Shown piece by piece: positions 1 through 11,258 of a DNA stretch of 64,000 bases (within the stretch, counting starts at the first letter, position 1; each line of letters opens with the position of its first letter). The position numbers and the translations under genes are program-made. Source of the DNA: Eustoma russellianum (taxonomy: Eukaryota > Streptophyta > Magnoliopsida > Gentianales > Gentianaceae); the NCBI GenBank assembly GCA_036186865.1, contig AP025069.1:18165447-18229446 (forward strand), written 5' to 3'. The notes under the pieces were generated by a model, which did no database searches, was not told the origin of the DNA, and worked only from the letters and a program-made list of their open reading frames with translations.

Positions 1-1402
1 TTCTCATGCATTTCTATGTGATCATGCATTTCTAGTGTATCATGCATATCATACGTGCTATCATCATCATTCAACACGGGTTTCAATTCAAAATCATCAT
101 CATATTCTTTATCTTTATCAATCTCACCAAATTCATTAAACTTCACATGAATGGATTCTAGAATTTGTCTAGTGATGGGATCATAACATCTATATGCTTT
201 TGAGTTCACATAATACCTAACAAAGATACATTCAATTGATTTAGATTCAAACTTATCTAAATTATCTTTCGCATTTAAAACAAAGCATTTGCAACCAAAC
301 AAACGAAAGTAATCAATTTTAGGCATGCGATCATTTAATATCTCATAAGGCGTCTTATTTATTTTCTTTCTAATAGACAAACGATTACATATGTAGCATG
401 CACAATTTACGGCTTCTGCCCACAAAAATCAAGGCAATTTATTCTCACACAACATGCAATTTCTTGTAATGTCCTATTCTTTCTTTCTACTACTCCTTTT
501 AATTGAGGAGTTCTAGGTGGCGAAAACTTGTGTTTAATTCCTTTTTCTTCGCAAAATGCAATCATGTCCTTGTTTTTAAATTCACCGCCTCTATCACTTC
601 TTATCCTTTTCACATTGACACCATATTGATTTTCAAGTTGTTTTATTAGTTTCGCAATCTCAATGGCACTATCATCTTTATGTGCAAGAAACAAAGTCCA
701 AGTATAGCGAGAAAAATCATCAATAATCACACAAGCATAATGACGTCCACTGAGACTCGTAGTGCGACTAGGACCAAACAAATCAATGTGTAATAATTCT
801 AAAACTCTAGTCGTGCTTATTTAATTTTTAGATTTAAGTGACTTGCGTGTTTTTTTGCCTTTTATGCAAGATTCACACAACTGAAAGTTGTCTAAATCAA
901 ATGTAGGCAATCCTCGTATTAGGTTCTTTCGTTGGAGTTTTTCAAGTGTAGAAATGCCAATGTGTCCTAAACGTCTATGCCACAAATTTACGTTAGGTTC
1001 ATTTGACATGAAATACTTAACCTTAGCGTCTAACATATCATCCATAGAAAGTGTAAAGATGTTTCCTTCCCGTTTTTCTTTTAAAACTGTTTCTCCATTT
1101 TTATTTATTACATTGCAATACGGATGAGTAAAACACACATCAAAACCATTGTGGATGCTAAGAAGATTATAGGATAAGTTGCTTACCAAAAAGACGTTGG
1201 AGATTAGAAGGGTGCTTGGGTTTCCAATTGTACCTTTTCCGATGATCTTGCCTTCATTGTTGTCTCCAAAGGTCACGGATCCCCCTTTTGTGACCTTCTT
1301 TAACTTTGTGAACAAGCTCGGGTCATCCGTCATGTGGCTCAAGCAACCACTGGCAAGGAACCACTTGATAAATGTATCTTTTGATGTGTGGGTTCCCTGC
1401 AA
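1..1402 (-). pseudogene. copia pol remnant: protease, GAG-pre-integrase, integrase
   Basis: Read on the minus strand. A retroviral-type aspartic protease segment comes first, with ASG where copia proteases have the catalytic DSG (codon at 1352-1354). The GAG-pre-integrase region follows (LWHRRLGHIG, then the CESCIKGK half of the zinc finger), ending at a stop near 821. Integrase lies at 407-781 with the catalytic acidic residues visible in IIDDFSRYTW, RSDRGGEF and VVERKNRTLQ. After a stop at about 407 the integrase C-terminal region continues to the window edge in another frame. The stops and the lost protease aspartate show a dead copy. The stretch 1403-1690 is the gag-pol linker; it contains VWVPKGT, typical of this lineage. 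Confidence 0.85.
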
Positions 1403-1690
1403 TGTACGAGAATGATTTAGGTACCCTTTTAATTTTGGGTCCTTGCGAGTTAATTATTCACCTCTTAGCAAAAGTACCTTTCGGTACCCATACTTGGGTG
1501 ATCCTTCTCGGTCTAGCAAATGGTAAGAGTGTAGATGAAGAAGCAAAGTAGTAGACATGTAGTGAATGGACTTTGGGCCTTTGGCCGAGAACTCCTTTAT
1601 ATGCGTCATTTTGAGTATGTTTTTGATATAGCCTTGTGTTGGTGTGCATAGTGCGTGATCTAGATGGATGAAATGAATGTCGTGTATGCA

Positions 1691-3375
1691 TCACTTTTTT
1701 CTTTGCATATCTATATGGCACATAATTATATTTCGTATGACATGAAGCGGAAGTATGACGAGATGAGGGGAGAGGGGGTCTTTGATCTTAGACGCCACGT
1801 TTGCTTTAGGTGTGTCTACTTTCTTAGACAAGACGAATTTAGTTGGTTTAATTGATACATCATTTGTCTCAATGTATCCTAATCCGGTTTTATCACTATC
1901 ATGTTTTTGCGATAGAATAATACGATCTAGCATGTTAGATCCTGTGTCAAATGGTTTCATCATCTTCTCTAAATCCGTATTCCTTGATTTCAAATTTGAA
2001 ATCTCGGATTTCATTTCATTATTATGAGTGGTCAATGATGAGATCTCCGTCTTTAATGCATTAATGATGCATGATGACTCTTCTTTTGAATCGTTTAATT
2101 GAGCGACAAGATTCGTGTTAGAAGATTCTAACAACTTCTTGTCTTCAATTAATTGCTTCTTTTCTTTCGCGAGAGTCTCAGTAAATTTATGCAATTCTAA
2201 ATACTGACTAAAAAGATCATCATAAGAAGGCTCAGAGTCAGAAGATACCTTGTTTGATGCTTTGGATACAAAGCATACTTGTGCAGTCTCCTCTTCTGTA
2301 TCAGTCTCGGAATCAGATGTAACACTCCAAGTGGAGGCCTTAAGAGCTCTTTTCCTTTGCTTAGGTTCTGAGACGAGTCTATTTTTGGTCCAATCCTTGT
2401 CAGGGTGTTTGTTTGTTTGCTTGTCCTTATTAGGGCAGTCATATAATAGATGTCCAAGTTTACCGCATTCGTAACATTTAACATCCTTGTCATTTGTCTT
2501 ATTCTTATTTCTTTTAGTGGAAATACCCTTAGGTTTGTTTTTAAATGACTTTATCATGAATTTTCTCAAGCCTTTAGCCAATAAAATTAAGTCATCGTTG
2601 TCTGATTCAGAATCACTATCATCTACGTGATCGGAAGAAGTAGAGACATATTCATGTGATTTAAATGCAATAGTCTTACCTTGTTTTGATGATGATTCCG
2701 ATTTCCTTATAGTGAGTTTGTTCTCATATACCTTAAGTGATCCAATTAGTTCCTCCATCTTAATTGATTTAGTTTCTTTGCTTTCCTCTATGGCCGTTAC
2801 TTTAGGGTCTCATTCGGATGGAAGGCTTCGTAAGATCTTTTGTACCTTTTCCTGCACAGAGAAGGCTTTGCCAAGAGACTCAAGAGAGTTGTAAATGTTA
2901 GTCAAACGTAGATCCATATCAACGATAGATTCATTTAGCAATAATTTAAATGACTCGAGTGTGGACATAAGCATGTTGATTTTGGATTCTTTTACTTGAC
3001 TAGTGCCTCCGTGTTTCATTTCAAGAATTCTCCACATTTCTTGAGCACTAGAACAGTTTGAAACATAGCTAGATTCACTTTTACTTAGTCCATTTAGAAG
3101 TAATTGCATAGCCCTAGCGTTCATTCTCAGTCTCTTCTTATCATCACTAGTATACTCTTGTTTAGGCTTAACAACCTCTAGTGTGACTCCATCTACAGTG
3201 GATAATTTGACGGAACAAATGGACCATCTTCTATAATGGACAATAGATCAATATCAATAGACATAAGGAAAAGTTTCATTCTTAACTTCCATTGAATAAA
3301 AGACTCACCGTCAAAGAGAGGAGGCCTTTGAATGGACATACCTTCTTGTTCGGTTTTGAAGTTTGTGGTTGCCAT
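1691..3375 (-). pseudogene. copia gag remnant (SIRE type)
   Basis: The probable ATG is at 3373-3375, 40-odd bases after the PBS, giving MATTNFKTEQEGMSIQRPP. The frame breaks near 3193. It resumes at 3124-2810 with a UBN2-like gag core, then stops at a TGA (2810-2812) where TGG is expected between LPSE and DPKV. The part at 2758-1691 holds the nucleocapsid knuckle CYECGKLGHLLYDC and a long acidic, Ser/Asp-rich and coiled-coil C-terminal region, as in SIRE gag. Gag would form the virus-like particle and bind genomic RNA in the cytoplasm. The ORF end near 1691 overlaps the gag-pol linker. At least one frameshift and one nonsense codon make it non-functional. A closely related gag tail occurs at 15802-16113. 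Confidence 0.85.
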
Positions 3376-3417
3376 CTTACTTAGATCGTTAGATTCTTTT
3401 GTTGTGAGTGTTCCTGC

Positions 3418-3429
3418 TCTCTGATACCA
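3418..3429 (-). other. primer-binding site, initiator tRNA-Met type (element A)
   Basis: On the minus strand this reads TGGTATCAGAG, complementary to the 3' end of plant initiator tRNA-Met. It sits two bases inside the LTR boundary. It fixes the LTR on its right as the 5' LTR and the element as minus-strand. Confidence 0.85.
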
Positions 3430-3431
3430 CT

Positions 3432-6400
3432 TGTAGGATCTGCAAGGCACCACTAGAAGGGAGGGGGATTGAATAGTGCGTGCAGAAAATGTGGTTTTTA
3501 AAATTATTTTAACCAAAAACCCAACTTCTGAAAATAGTTTCTGTTTTCAGGACCTGTTTTAAAACGTTTTGAAACTAGGTTACAGGTCTTCAAAAATTCT
3601 GAAATTTGGAGATATCATAGTCTCAAATGTTCTGAGTATCTCCTAAAAATTTCAGATTAAAATTCAGCCTTTAACCCCTTTAAAGAAAAGTTGATGGTCA
3701 GATTACGCAAATCTGCCAGAAACGGTAGTCTGATTTGAAAAATTAATTCCTATTTAACCGTGACTCCAAATGCTCTGAAACTTCAATGACTAACTCCTTA
3801 TTAGGTTTATTTGATTGGGTTGAAACAGTTTTGAAAAATGCTTTTGGAAAGTTAGTCAAATACGTTCAAAGTCTCAACCTTTGTAAGCCTGAAAATCAGA
3901 CTGCACTAGTCTCAGGACTTTAGACGTATGGATGACTTATACTTGTCCAAAAGGGTTGAAACTTGTGCCAAAAGAACCTTAAGACGTGTGGGTATGTTTC
4001 CTGAAAGTTTCGTAATTTTTGAAATTTGTTTACTATTTTTAATAACGTGATAAAAATGATGCACTGTGCTGGAAACTGAAAGTAAGTGCTGAAAGTAAAG
4101 AACACAAGGAATTTTATATTGGTTCGGTTAAATCAACCTACTCCAGCCTTCGAGGACACCTTCCTCGGTTAGTACTAATCACAAAACACAAATAACACCT
4201 TACCACACAAAGTTGATGGAGTTACACACCAACTCCAACCCTTTACAAACCTTATAAATGATTACAACGATCACAAACACCACCACCTTGCGAATGCAAG
4301 ATTGATCACACCTTGATCAATCTTTTACAACAATAAAGAGTATATGGTGGTATGTAAGAAGCCTATTCAAGATGTATGAATATGAATACGATAGGCTTTT
4401 AGAGAGAAGAAAGAAAGAAGTGTAGAAAGAGAATGATGTATGCGTTTTTGATCTTTGAACTTGTAAGCCTTGTCTTGTACTTTTGTTTGCTCTCCTCTTT
4501 CCTTTTATCAATAGCGGCCGCCCTCTTGATGCCTCTTTCCTCTCTTGAAAATTATCTTCTAAGTCCTTGGAAGAGTATATTGTATCATTGTGACATTTTC
4601 TTGCTTACTTGGCAACTCCTCATTGGATGATCATTAAGCCCTTGCTTACTTGGCAGTCATTGATTGGATGGAAGTTGTCATCATTTGATTACTAGATAAA
4701 TCTAAAAATAATCCTTAAAAACATGTGCCAATTAGCCATAAAAGTGTTGTCATAAATCACATATTAATTTCACATAATTAGCAAGACAAATAATCCCCAT
4801 TTCCTTCCAAGAATTCGGCCACATGCTTACTACACATGCTGAAATTTCAGCATGTGTGATATTCACACTTTATTCAAATTGTTGCCAAGTTTGCATTTGA
4901 TTGATTCCTTGAAAATAAAGAAGAAATCAATCATCATTTAGTACATAACATTTCTACTAATTTTGGAATAAAATTAGTCAACAAGAAGGCCATAAAATTG
5001 GGCAAGTTCGTTCTACACATGCTGAAATTTTCAGCATGTGTGATATTCCAAGATACCATCACATTATTTCCATAATATATTTAAAACATTGCGATACTAT
5101 CTTTTAATCAATTCATATAATTCAAAATAGTAAATATTGCATCTTTATCTTGAAAATTTCGGCCACTCTTAAACTACACATGCTGAATTTTCAGCATGTG
5201 TCACAAATGTGACAAAGTTTGAAATGTTACCTTGTGTAGCTCCTTTCTTTATGTCACGAACATTGTATGCTTCATTCTTGGCCAATCAAGATGCCAACAA
5301 AGCTCCACATATGCTTCATCAAGCTAAGATAGGCGTGTGATGATGAATGTACATGCTGAATTTTATTTTTGCAAACTTTGTAAAATATTACACGTATAAT
5401 TATACACACATGGTATATTCCAATCAGCCCTTAATTGATTTTTATAGAACACTTTAAAATGTATAGAGTATGTAAAGAGTGTCTAGATACATGTTATACG
5501 CCATGCCAAAAATGTTCCATGTGTCGTGTTCGTAGAAAACCGAATTTTCGACGTTTGTCGATTACCTGATTTTTCTATGATAAAATTCCAACTTTTTGCA
5601 CATGTTATATATATTATGTTACACATAATATATATAAATTAAACTTAAATATTCAGTACTTAGGGCTGATTTAAAGTGGCGCCAAATCATGTGACAAAAA
5701 TTCAATTTGGAATCTCCATAATTTGGCCTTAATTTGGGGTGATTTGTGTGTGCCAACATGGAATGATTTTATGGCTGTATATACCATGTAAGACACGAAA
5801 TTTGTGGCCATTTTTGAAGTGTAGGGGCTGGCCATCTATATATGGTAAGTACGTGACACGTTGGCAAAGTTTCGGTATTCATCCGATACGACAATTTTTG
5901 GTTTAGATACTTTTAACGTGTCGTAATAAATTTGTCATCACCATGACTTATATCATATGATATAAGACCTGAATGTTCTCATAAATATGAGGTAAATATA
6001 GTGGTATGACGTTAACGCACATTCGTAAAATATATAACATGTCGGTAGTACGTTAGAATATATGTGTATGTGCCCTTTATAAAAAATCTGAATATATATA
6101 AAAATATATGTATAATGGCGTGTATAAAGGGAGCGGAGAACTTTCCATTCTTCAATTTCTTGCCTTTGTGCCTTTTTCAAATATAGTTTCCTTTAATAAA
6201 CTACTTAGTTTATTTAACTAAGTACTTCACTTAATGAACTAGTTTAGTTCATTAATGATGGCACCTGAAAATAGTTCAAACGCAACAAATGTTTGCCATT
6301 TGATGTAGGCTTTAAAGCTTCATGGCTCGTTAGTACGACAACATTATATATGAACTATATAAGGCAAGTTTTATGCAAAAACGTGTCATGTCATAAAATA

Positions 6401-6472
6401 TGTTATGTATTTCTTTAATACACGTTATTTAAATCATGCATTTTGTAATCACTCAAACCCTTTTTCTCTACA
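3432..6472 (-). repeat. 5' LTR of SIRE-type element A (3.04 kb)
   Basis: On the plus strand it begins TGTAGGATCTGC and ends TTTCTCTACA, so TG...CA ends with 5-bp inverted termini TGTAG/CTACA. The PBS lies immediately outside the low-coordinate end. Homologous LTR sequence occurs at 6473-8247 (inverted), 13538-15124 and 35692-37252. It contains three copies of a near-perfect palindrome. I see no gene in it; the short ORFs across it are chance frames. Confidence 0.85.
4832..5201. repeat. three spaced palindromes, ACACATGCTGAAA arms
   Basis: A 26-bp perfect palindrome at 4832-4857 (half-site ACACATGCTGAAA), a 27-bp version with one central base at 5015-5041 and a 26-bp version at 5176-5201. Each follows a related context (often a CGGCCAC or CTACAC lead), giving a module of about 160-180 bp. 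A fourth small palindrome, GTCACAAATGTGAC, follows the third. Confidence 0.8.
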
Positions 6473-8247
6473 GGTGACATAAAGAAAGGAGCTACACAAG
6501 GTAACATTTCAAACTATGTCACATTTGTAACACATGCTGAAAATTTCAGCATGTGTGCATTGAGTTGGCCGAAGTTTTGAGATTAATTGTGCCATATTTA
6601 CTTCTTTGAATTAAATGGATTAAATAGAAGATAAAATGGCAATGTCCTAAAGATGTTATGGAAATAATGTGGTGATATTTTTAAATATCACACATGCTGA
6701 AAATTTCATCTTGTGTGGAATGTATGTGGCCGAAATTGTGGTCTTGAATTCAACATATTTTATTTATTTTAAAGGGATAAATCTACTACCTACATGGAAA
6801 TAATTTGAACTTGTCTTGGATATTGCACATGCTGAAAATTTCAGCATGTGGAGAATCAAGGTGGACGATTTTTTTTGAAGGAAAATAGTTATTAATTTGC
6901 CTTGCAAATTATGTGGAATTGACATGAGACTTATGGCAACATTATTATGTCTAATTGGCATATGTTTTTAAGTGATATTTTTCAGATTTATCTAGTCATC
7001 AAATGATGACAACTTTCATCCAATCAATGAGTGCCAAGTAAGCAAGGCCTTAATGATCATCCAATGAGGAGTTGCCAAGTAAGCAAGTGGATGTCACAAT
7101 GCTGCAAGATATTCTTCCAAGGACTTAAAAGATAATTTTCAAGAGGAAGAGAAGGTATAGGGGGCGGCCAATGTTGATAAAAAGAGAATAAGGAGAACAA
7201 ACAATACACAAGACAAGTCTTACAACTTCCAAGAGCAAAAACGTTTTCATCTCCTTCTCCTTCTACACTTTTCTTTCTTCTCTCTTAAAGCCTATTGTAT
7301 TCATATTCATACATCAAGCTTCATCTATACCACCATATATTCTATATTGTTTTAAAGGATTGATCAAGATGTAATCAATCTTGCATCCGCTAGGTGGTGG
7401 TCTTTGTGATCGTTGTAATCACTTACAAGGTTTGTAAAGGGTTAGAGTTGGTGTGTAACTCCATCAATCCTGTGTGGTAAGGTGTTGTTTGTTGTTTTGT
7501 GATTAGTGATAACCGAGGAAGGTGTCCTCGAAGACTAGAGTAGGTTGATTTAACCGAACCAGTATAAAATTCCTTATGTTCTTTACTTTTTAGCACTCAC
7601 TTTCAGTTACCAGCATAGTGCATCATTTTTATCACGTTCTTAAAAATAGTAAACGAACTTTAAAAATCATGACACTTTCAGGAAACATAGCCACACGTCT
7701 TAAGGTTCATTTGGCGCAAGTTTCAACCCTTTTGGACAAGTATAAATCATCCAAACGTCAAAAGTTCTGAGACTAGTGCAGTCTGATTTTCAGGCTTGCA
7801 AAGGTTGAGACTTTGAATGTATTTGACTAACTTTCCAAAAGCATTTTTCAAAACTGTTTCAACCTAATTAAATACACATAACAAGGAGTGTGTCAATAAA
7901 TTTTCAGAGCATTTGGAGTCATGGTTTAATTGGATTTAATTTTTCAAATCAGACTGCTGTTTTTGGTAGATTTGTGCAATCTGACCACCGACAATTTTGA
8001 AAGGGGTTAAAGGTTGAATTTTAATCTGAAATTTTTAGGAGATACTCAGAACATCTGAGACTAAGATCTCTCCAAATTTCAGAATTTTTGAAGACCTGTA
8101 ACCTAGTTTTCAAAACGTTTCAAAACAGATCCTGAAAACAGAAATTGTTTTCAGAAGTTGGGTCTTTGGTCTAAAACAATTTTAAAAACCAAAATTTCCG
8201 CACCCACTATTCAACCCCCCTTCTAGTGGTGCCTTGCAGATCCTACA
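6473..8247 (+). repeat. partial LTR of a second SIRE-type element (B), opposite orientation
   Basis: Its reverse complement matches 3432-5256 from the TGTAGGATCTGC end up to the ATGTCAC site where element A interrupts it. The plus-strand end CCTACA at 8247 is followed by Tekay pol rather than a PBS, so this is best read as the 3' LTR of a plus-strand element inserted in T1. The rest of B should lie left of the window. It carries the same palindromes at 6530-6556, 6690-6716 (mutated) and 6825-6850. Confidence 0.8.
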
Positions 8248-11212
8248 GTATATGTTGTAAATGCTAGTGCTGAGACGCCATCGATTGAGGATATTCCGGT
8301 GGTACGAGATTTTAAGGATGTCTTCCCCGACGAGTTACTAGGTTTACCACCGAGAAGAGAAGTAGAGTTCGAGATCGATCTCGTACCTGGAGCCGAGCCG
8401 ATCTCGAAGGCACCATACAGGATGGCACCAGCATAGTTAAAAGAGCTTAAGGAGCAGTTGCAGGAGCTGCTGGACAGAAAATTTATCAAGCCTAGTGTTT
8501 CGTCTTGGGGTGCACTAGTATTATTTATGAAGAAGAAAGACGGTACTATGAGGCTATGCATCGATTATCGTGAGCTGAATAAGATCATGATAAAGAATAA
8601 ATACCACTACCAAGGATCAACGACCTATTTGATCAATTGAAAGGTGTGAGGGTATTCTCGAAGATTAGTCTGCGATCAGCCTACCATCAGTTGAGGATTA
8701 AGGCAGAAGACATAGCAAAGACTGCGTTCCGCACTCGATATGGACACTACGAATTTCTTGTAATGCCATTTGGACTGACGAATGCACCTTCGGCCTTCAT
8801 GGATTTGATGAACACAGTATTCAAGGAGCAGTTGGACCATTTTGTGGTAGTGTTCATCGACGACATCTTGGTGTATTCGCCTAATGAGGAGACTCATGCT
8901 GAACACTTGCGGAAGGTATTGGAGACTCTCAGAAAGAAGAAGTTGTATGCTAAGTTCAGTAAGTGCGAATTCGAGTTGAAGAGTGTGACCTTTTTGGGCC
9001 ATATGATTTCTGAGGAAGGTATTTCGGTTGACCCAAAGAAGATAGCAACGATCACAGAATGGCCCTGAACTACTAACGTCACTGAGGTACGTAACTTTCT
9101 TGGCCTTACCGGTTATTATCGCAAGTTTCTGGAGGGATTTTCGAGGATTGCAGCACCACTCGGTCGATTGACTCAGAAAAAGACTAAGTTTGTATGGACC
9201 TCCGAGTGTGAGAAAAGCTTTGCAGAGTTGAAGCAGAAATTGACGACTACACCAGTGTTAGCACAACCCTCCGGCACTGAAGGATTTTTCATCTACAGCG
9301 ACGTCTCGAAGAATAGGCTAGGTATATGTATATAAATTTTAAATTACCAGTATGTACATATTAACTCTAGCCTAACACTTTCGTTTCAGGATGCGTGTTA
9401 ATGCAGGGAGATAGGATTATCGCATATGCTTTGAGACAGTTGAAGCAATATGAGCAAAATTACCCGACCCATAATCGAGAGTTAGCAGCGGTGGTGTTTG
9501 CGTTAAAGATTTGGCGCCATTACTTATATGGTATGAAGTGCAAAGTCTTTACCAATCATAAGAGCTTGAAGTAACTATTCACACAGAAGGAGTTGAATAT
9601 GCGTCAGAGGAGATGGCTTGAGCTATTGAAGGACTATGACCTGACCATTAGTTATCATCCGGGGAAGGCAAACCGAGCTGCAGATGCCTTGAGTAGAAAG
9701 TCTAATCACGCCAGACAAACACCATTGGAGAAAGAGATAGCAGAGTTTGATGTTGACCTTGTTGATTCCACTGCTAATGTTCTGGCGGCCTTAGTTATTA
9801 CACCATCTCTGATTGAGCGGATTAAGGAGGCACAGAAAGAGGATGTGACGCTTCGAGATATCTGAGAGAGAATGTTGACCAGTCTGATTGAGGGCTTCCA
9901 AATTCATGATGATGGCAGTATCTGGTACTAAGGAAGGTTGTATGTGCCTGATGTGGAGAGTCTGAGGAGGGACCTATTGAAAGAAGCACACAATTCGAAG
10001 TTGTCGATTCATCCAGGTGCTACGAAGATGTATAATGATCTAAAGAAGCACTACTGGTGGAGTGGGATGAAGAGACACATAGCTGAGTTCATTGAGAGAT
10101 GCCTTGTTTGTCAGGAGGTTAAGGCAGAGCATCAGAGGCCGGGAGGTTTGATGTTGCCGTTGGAGATACCAGAGTGGAAGTGAGAGCATGTGACGATGGA
10201 CTTTGTAGTAGGACTCCCTAAAACAAGAAACGGCAACGACATGATCTGGGTGATTGTAGATCGATTGATGAAGACTGCTCACTTTCTACCCGTGCCGAGT
10301 GATGTGACCTTTGAGAGATTGGTGACGTTATATATTGATGATATTGTTAGCCTTCATCGACCGTGATCCAAAGTTTACCTCTCGATTCTGGACAGCTTGT
10401 CAGAGAAGGTTGGGGACGGAGCTGCGGTTGAGTACCGCTTTTCGTCCGCAGACAGACGGGCAGTCTGAGAGGACCATTCAGACTTTAGAGGACATGTTGA
10501 GAGCGTGCGCATTGGACTTCAAGGGGAACTGAGACGGTATGATCAAGCTAATTGAGTTCTCCTACAACAACAGTCATCATAGTGCCATCGACATGCACCC
10601 TTTTAGGCGCTCTATGGACATAAGTGCAGGTCCCCTGTTCATTGGGATGAGGTCGGTGAGCGTGTTATTACCGGTCCTGAGTTGGTTGAGCATACTAGAG
10701 AGAAAGTGAAGTTGATACGTGATAGATTCAAGATTGCTCAAGACAGAAGCAAGAGTTGTGCTGATTCGAAGCGACGTCTCCTATAGTTTGATGTGGGAGG
10801 GAAGGTTTACTTGAGGGTGTCGCCTACGAAGGGGGTTTCACGATTTAGTTTGAAAGGTAAGCTGAGGCCCCGCTACATTGGTCTATACGAGGTGCTCGAG
10901 AGGGTCGGTGCCTTGGCCTACCGACTGGCGTTACCCCCCTCCTTGGCCCAGGTGCACAAGATATTTCACGTTTCTCAGTTAAGGAGATATGTTTCGGATC
11001 CGAGCCATATTCTAAATGCACCACCGTTGAGAATTCGACTAGCCACGACATATGAAGAGACCCCTATCAGGATCGTGGATCGCAAGGACCAAGTGCTGAG
11101 ACACTGAGTCATCCCTTTGGTCAAAGTGCAGTTGACCAATTATACGGAGCGTGAAACGACATGGGAGTTGGAGGAGCAGATGCGAGAATGCTACCCCTAC
11201 CTCTTCGAATAA
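8248..11212 (+). pseudogene. Ty3/gypsy pol remnant (RT, RNase H, integrase, chromodomain-like)
   Basis: RT motifs are clear: LCIDYRELNK, FLVMPFGLTNAP and VVVFIDDILVYS. RNase H is split by an intron-like segment at 9322-9389. Integrase shows the zinc-binding region (CLVCQEVKAEHQRPGG) and the catalytic-core end QTDGQSERTIQTLEDML. The C-terminus ends in a chromodomain-like block. Breaks include a TAG at 8434-8436, a 1-nt loss near 8603, TGA at 9066-9068, TAA in the RNase H region near 9573, stops near 9863 and 9929, TGA for Trp at 10181-10183 and 10530-10532, and a small deletion near 10355 that removes the second catalytic aspartate region. It cannot make a working protein. Confidence 0.9.
9322..9389 (+). 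other. intron-like segment in RNase H of T1 (68 nt)
   Basis: Begins GTATATG and ends TTTCGTTTCAG, with branch-point-like CTAAC at 9372-9376. Removing it restores the RNase H frame from KNRLG to GCVLMQ. It sits at the same codon phase as the 70-nt segment at 58484-58553 in T2. The ends are alike while the middles have diverged. Confidence 0.75.
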
Positions 11213-11222
11213 GGTACGTCAA

Positions 11223-11238
11223 GTTTCGAGGACGAAAC
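11223..11238 (+). promoter_or_regulatory. GTTTCG-AGGA-CGAAAC stem-loop upstream of the PPT (T1)
   Basis: A perfect 6-bp stem with an AGGA loop, between the pol stop and the polypurine tract. The same 16 bases occur at 22775-22790 and 60410-60425 in the related elements, although the surrounding sequence differs. Confidence 0.7.
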
Positions 11239-11243
11239 TTCTT

Positions 11244-11258
11244 GTAAGGTGGGTAGGA
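11244..11258 (+). other. polypurine tract of T1
   Basis: Purine-rich GTAAGGTGGGTAGGA directly before the TGTTAC start of the 3' LTR. It would prime plus-strand DNA synthesis. Two T interruptions suggest decay compared with T2. Confidence 0.65.

Larger units (their letters stand above)
1..6472 (-). mobile_element. SIRE/Maximus-type Ty1/copia retrotransposon A, 5' half
   Basis: Minus-strand copia element cut by the left edge of the window. In its own direction it reads LTR (6472 to 3432), PBS, gag, protease and integrase; RT and RNase H lie outside. The order protease-integrase before RT and the GAG-pre-integrase HRRLGH motif place it in Ty1/copia. The 3-kb LTR, the long coiled-coil gag with a CX2CX4HX4C knuckle and the gag-pol linker resemble the SIRE/Maximus lineage (family knowledge). 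Coding is broken by stops and frameshifts, so the copy is defective. Its right end abuts another LTR of the same family in opposite orientation (6473-8247), so it most likely inserted into that LTR. Confidence 0.88.
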
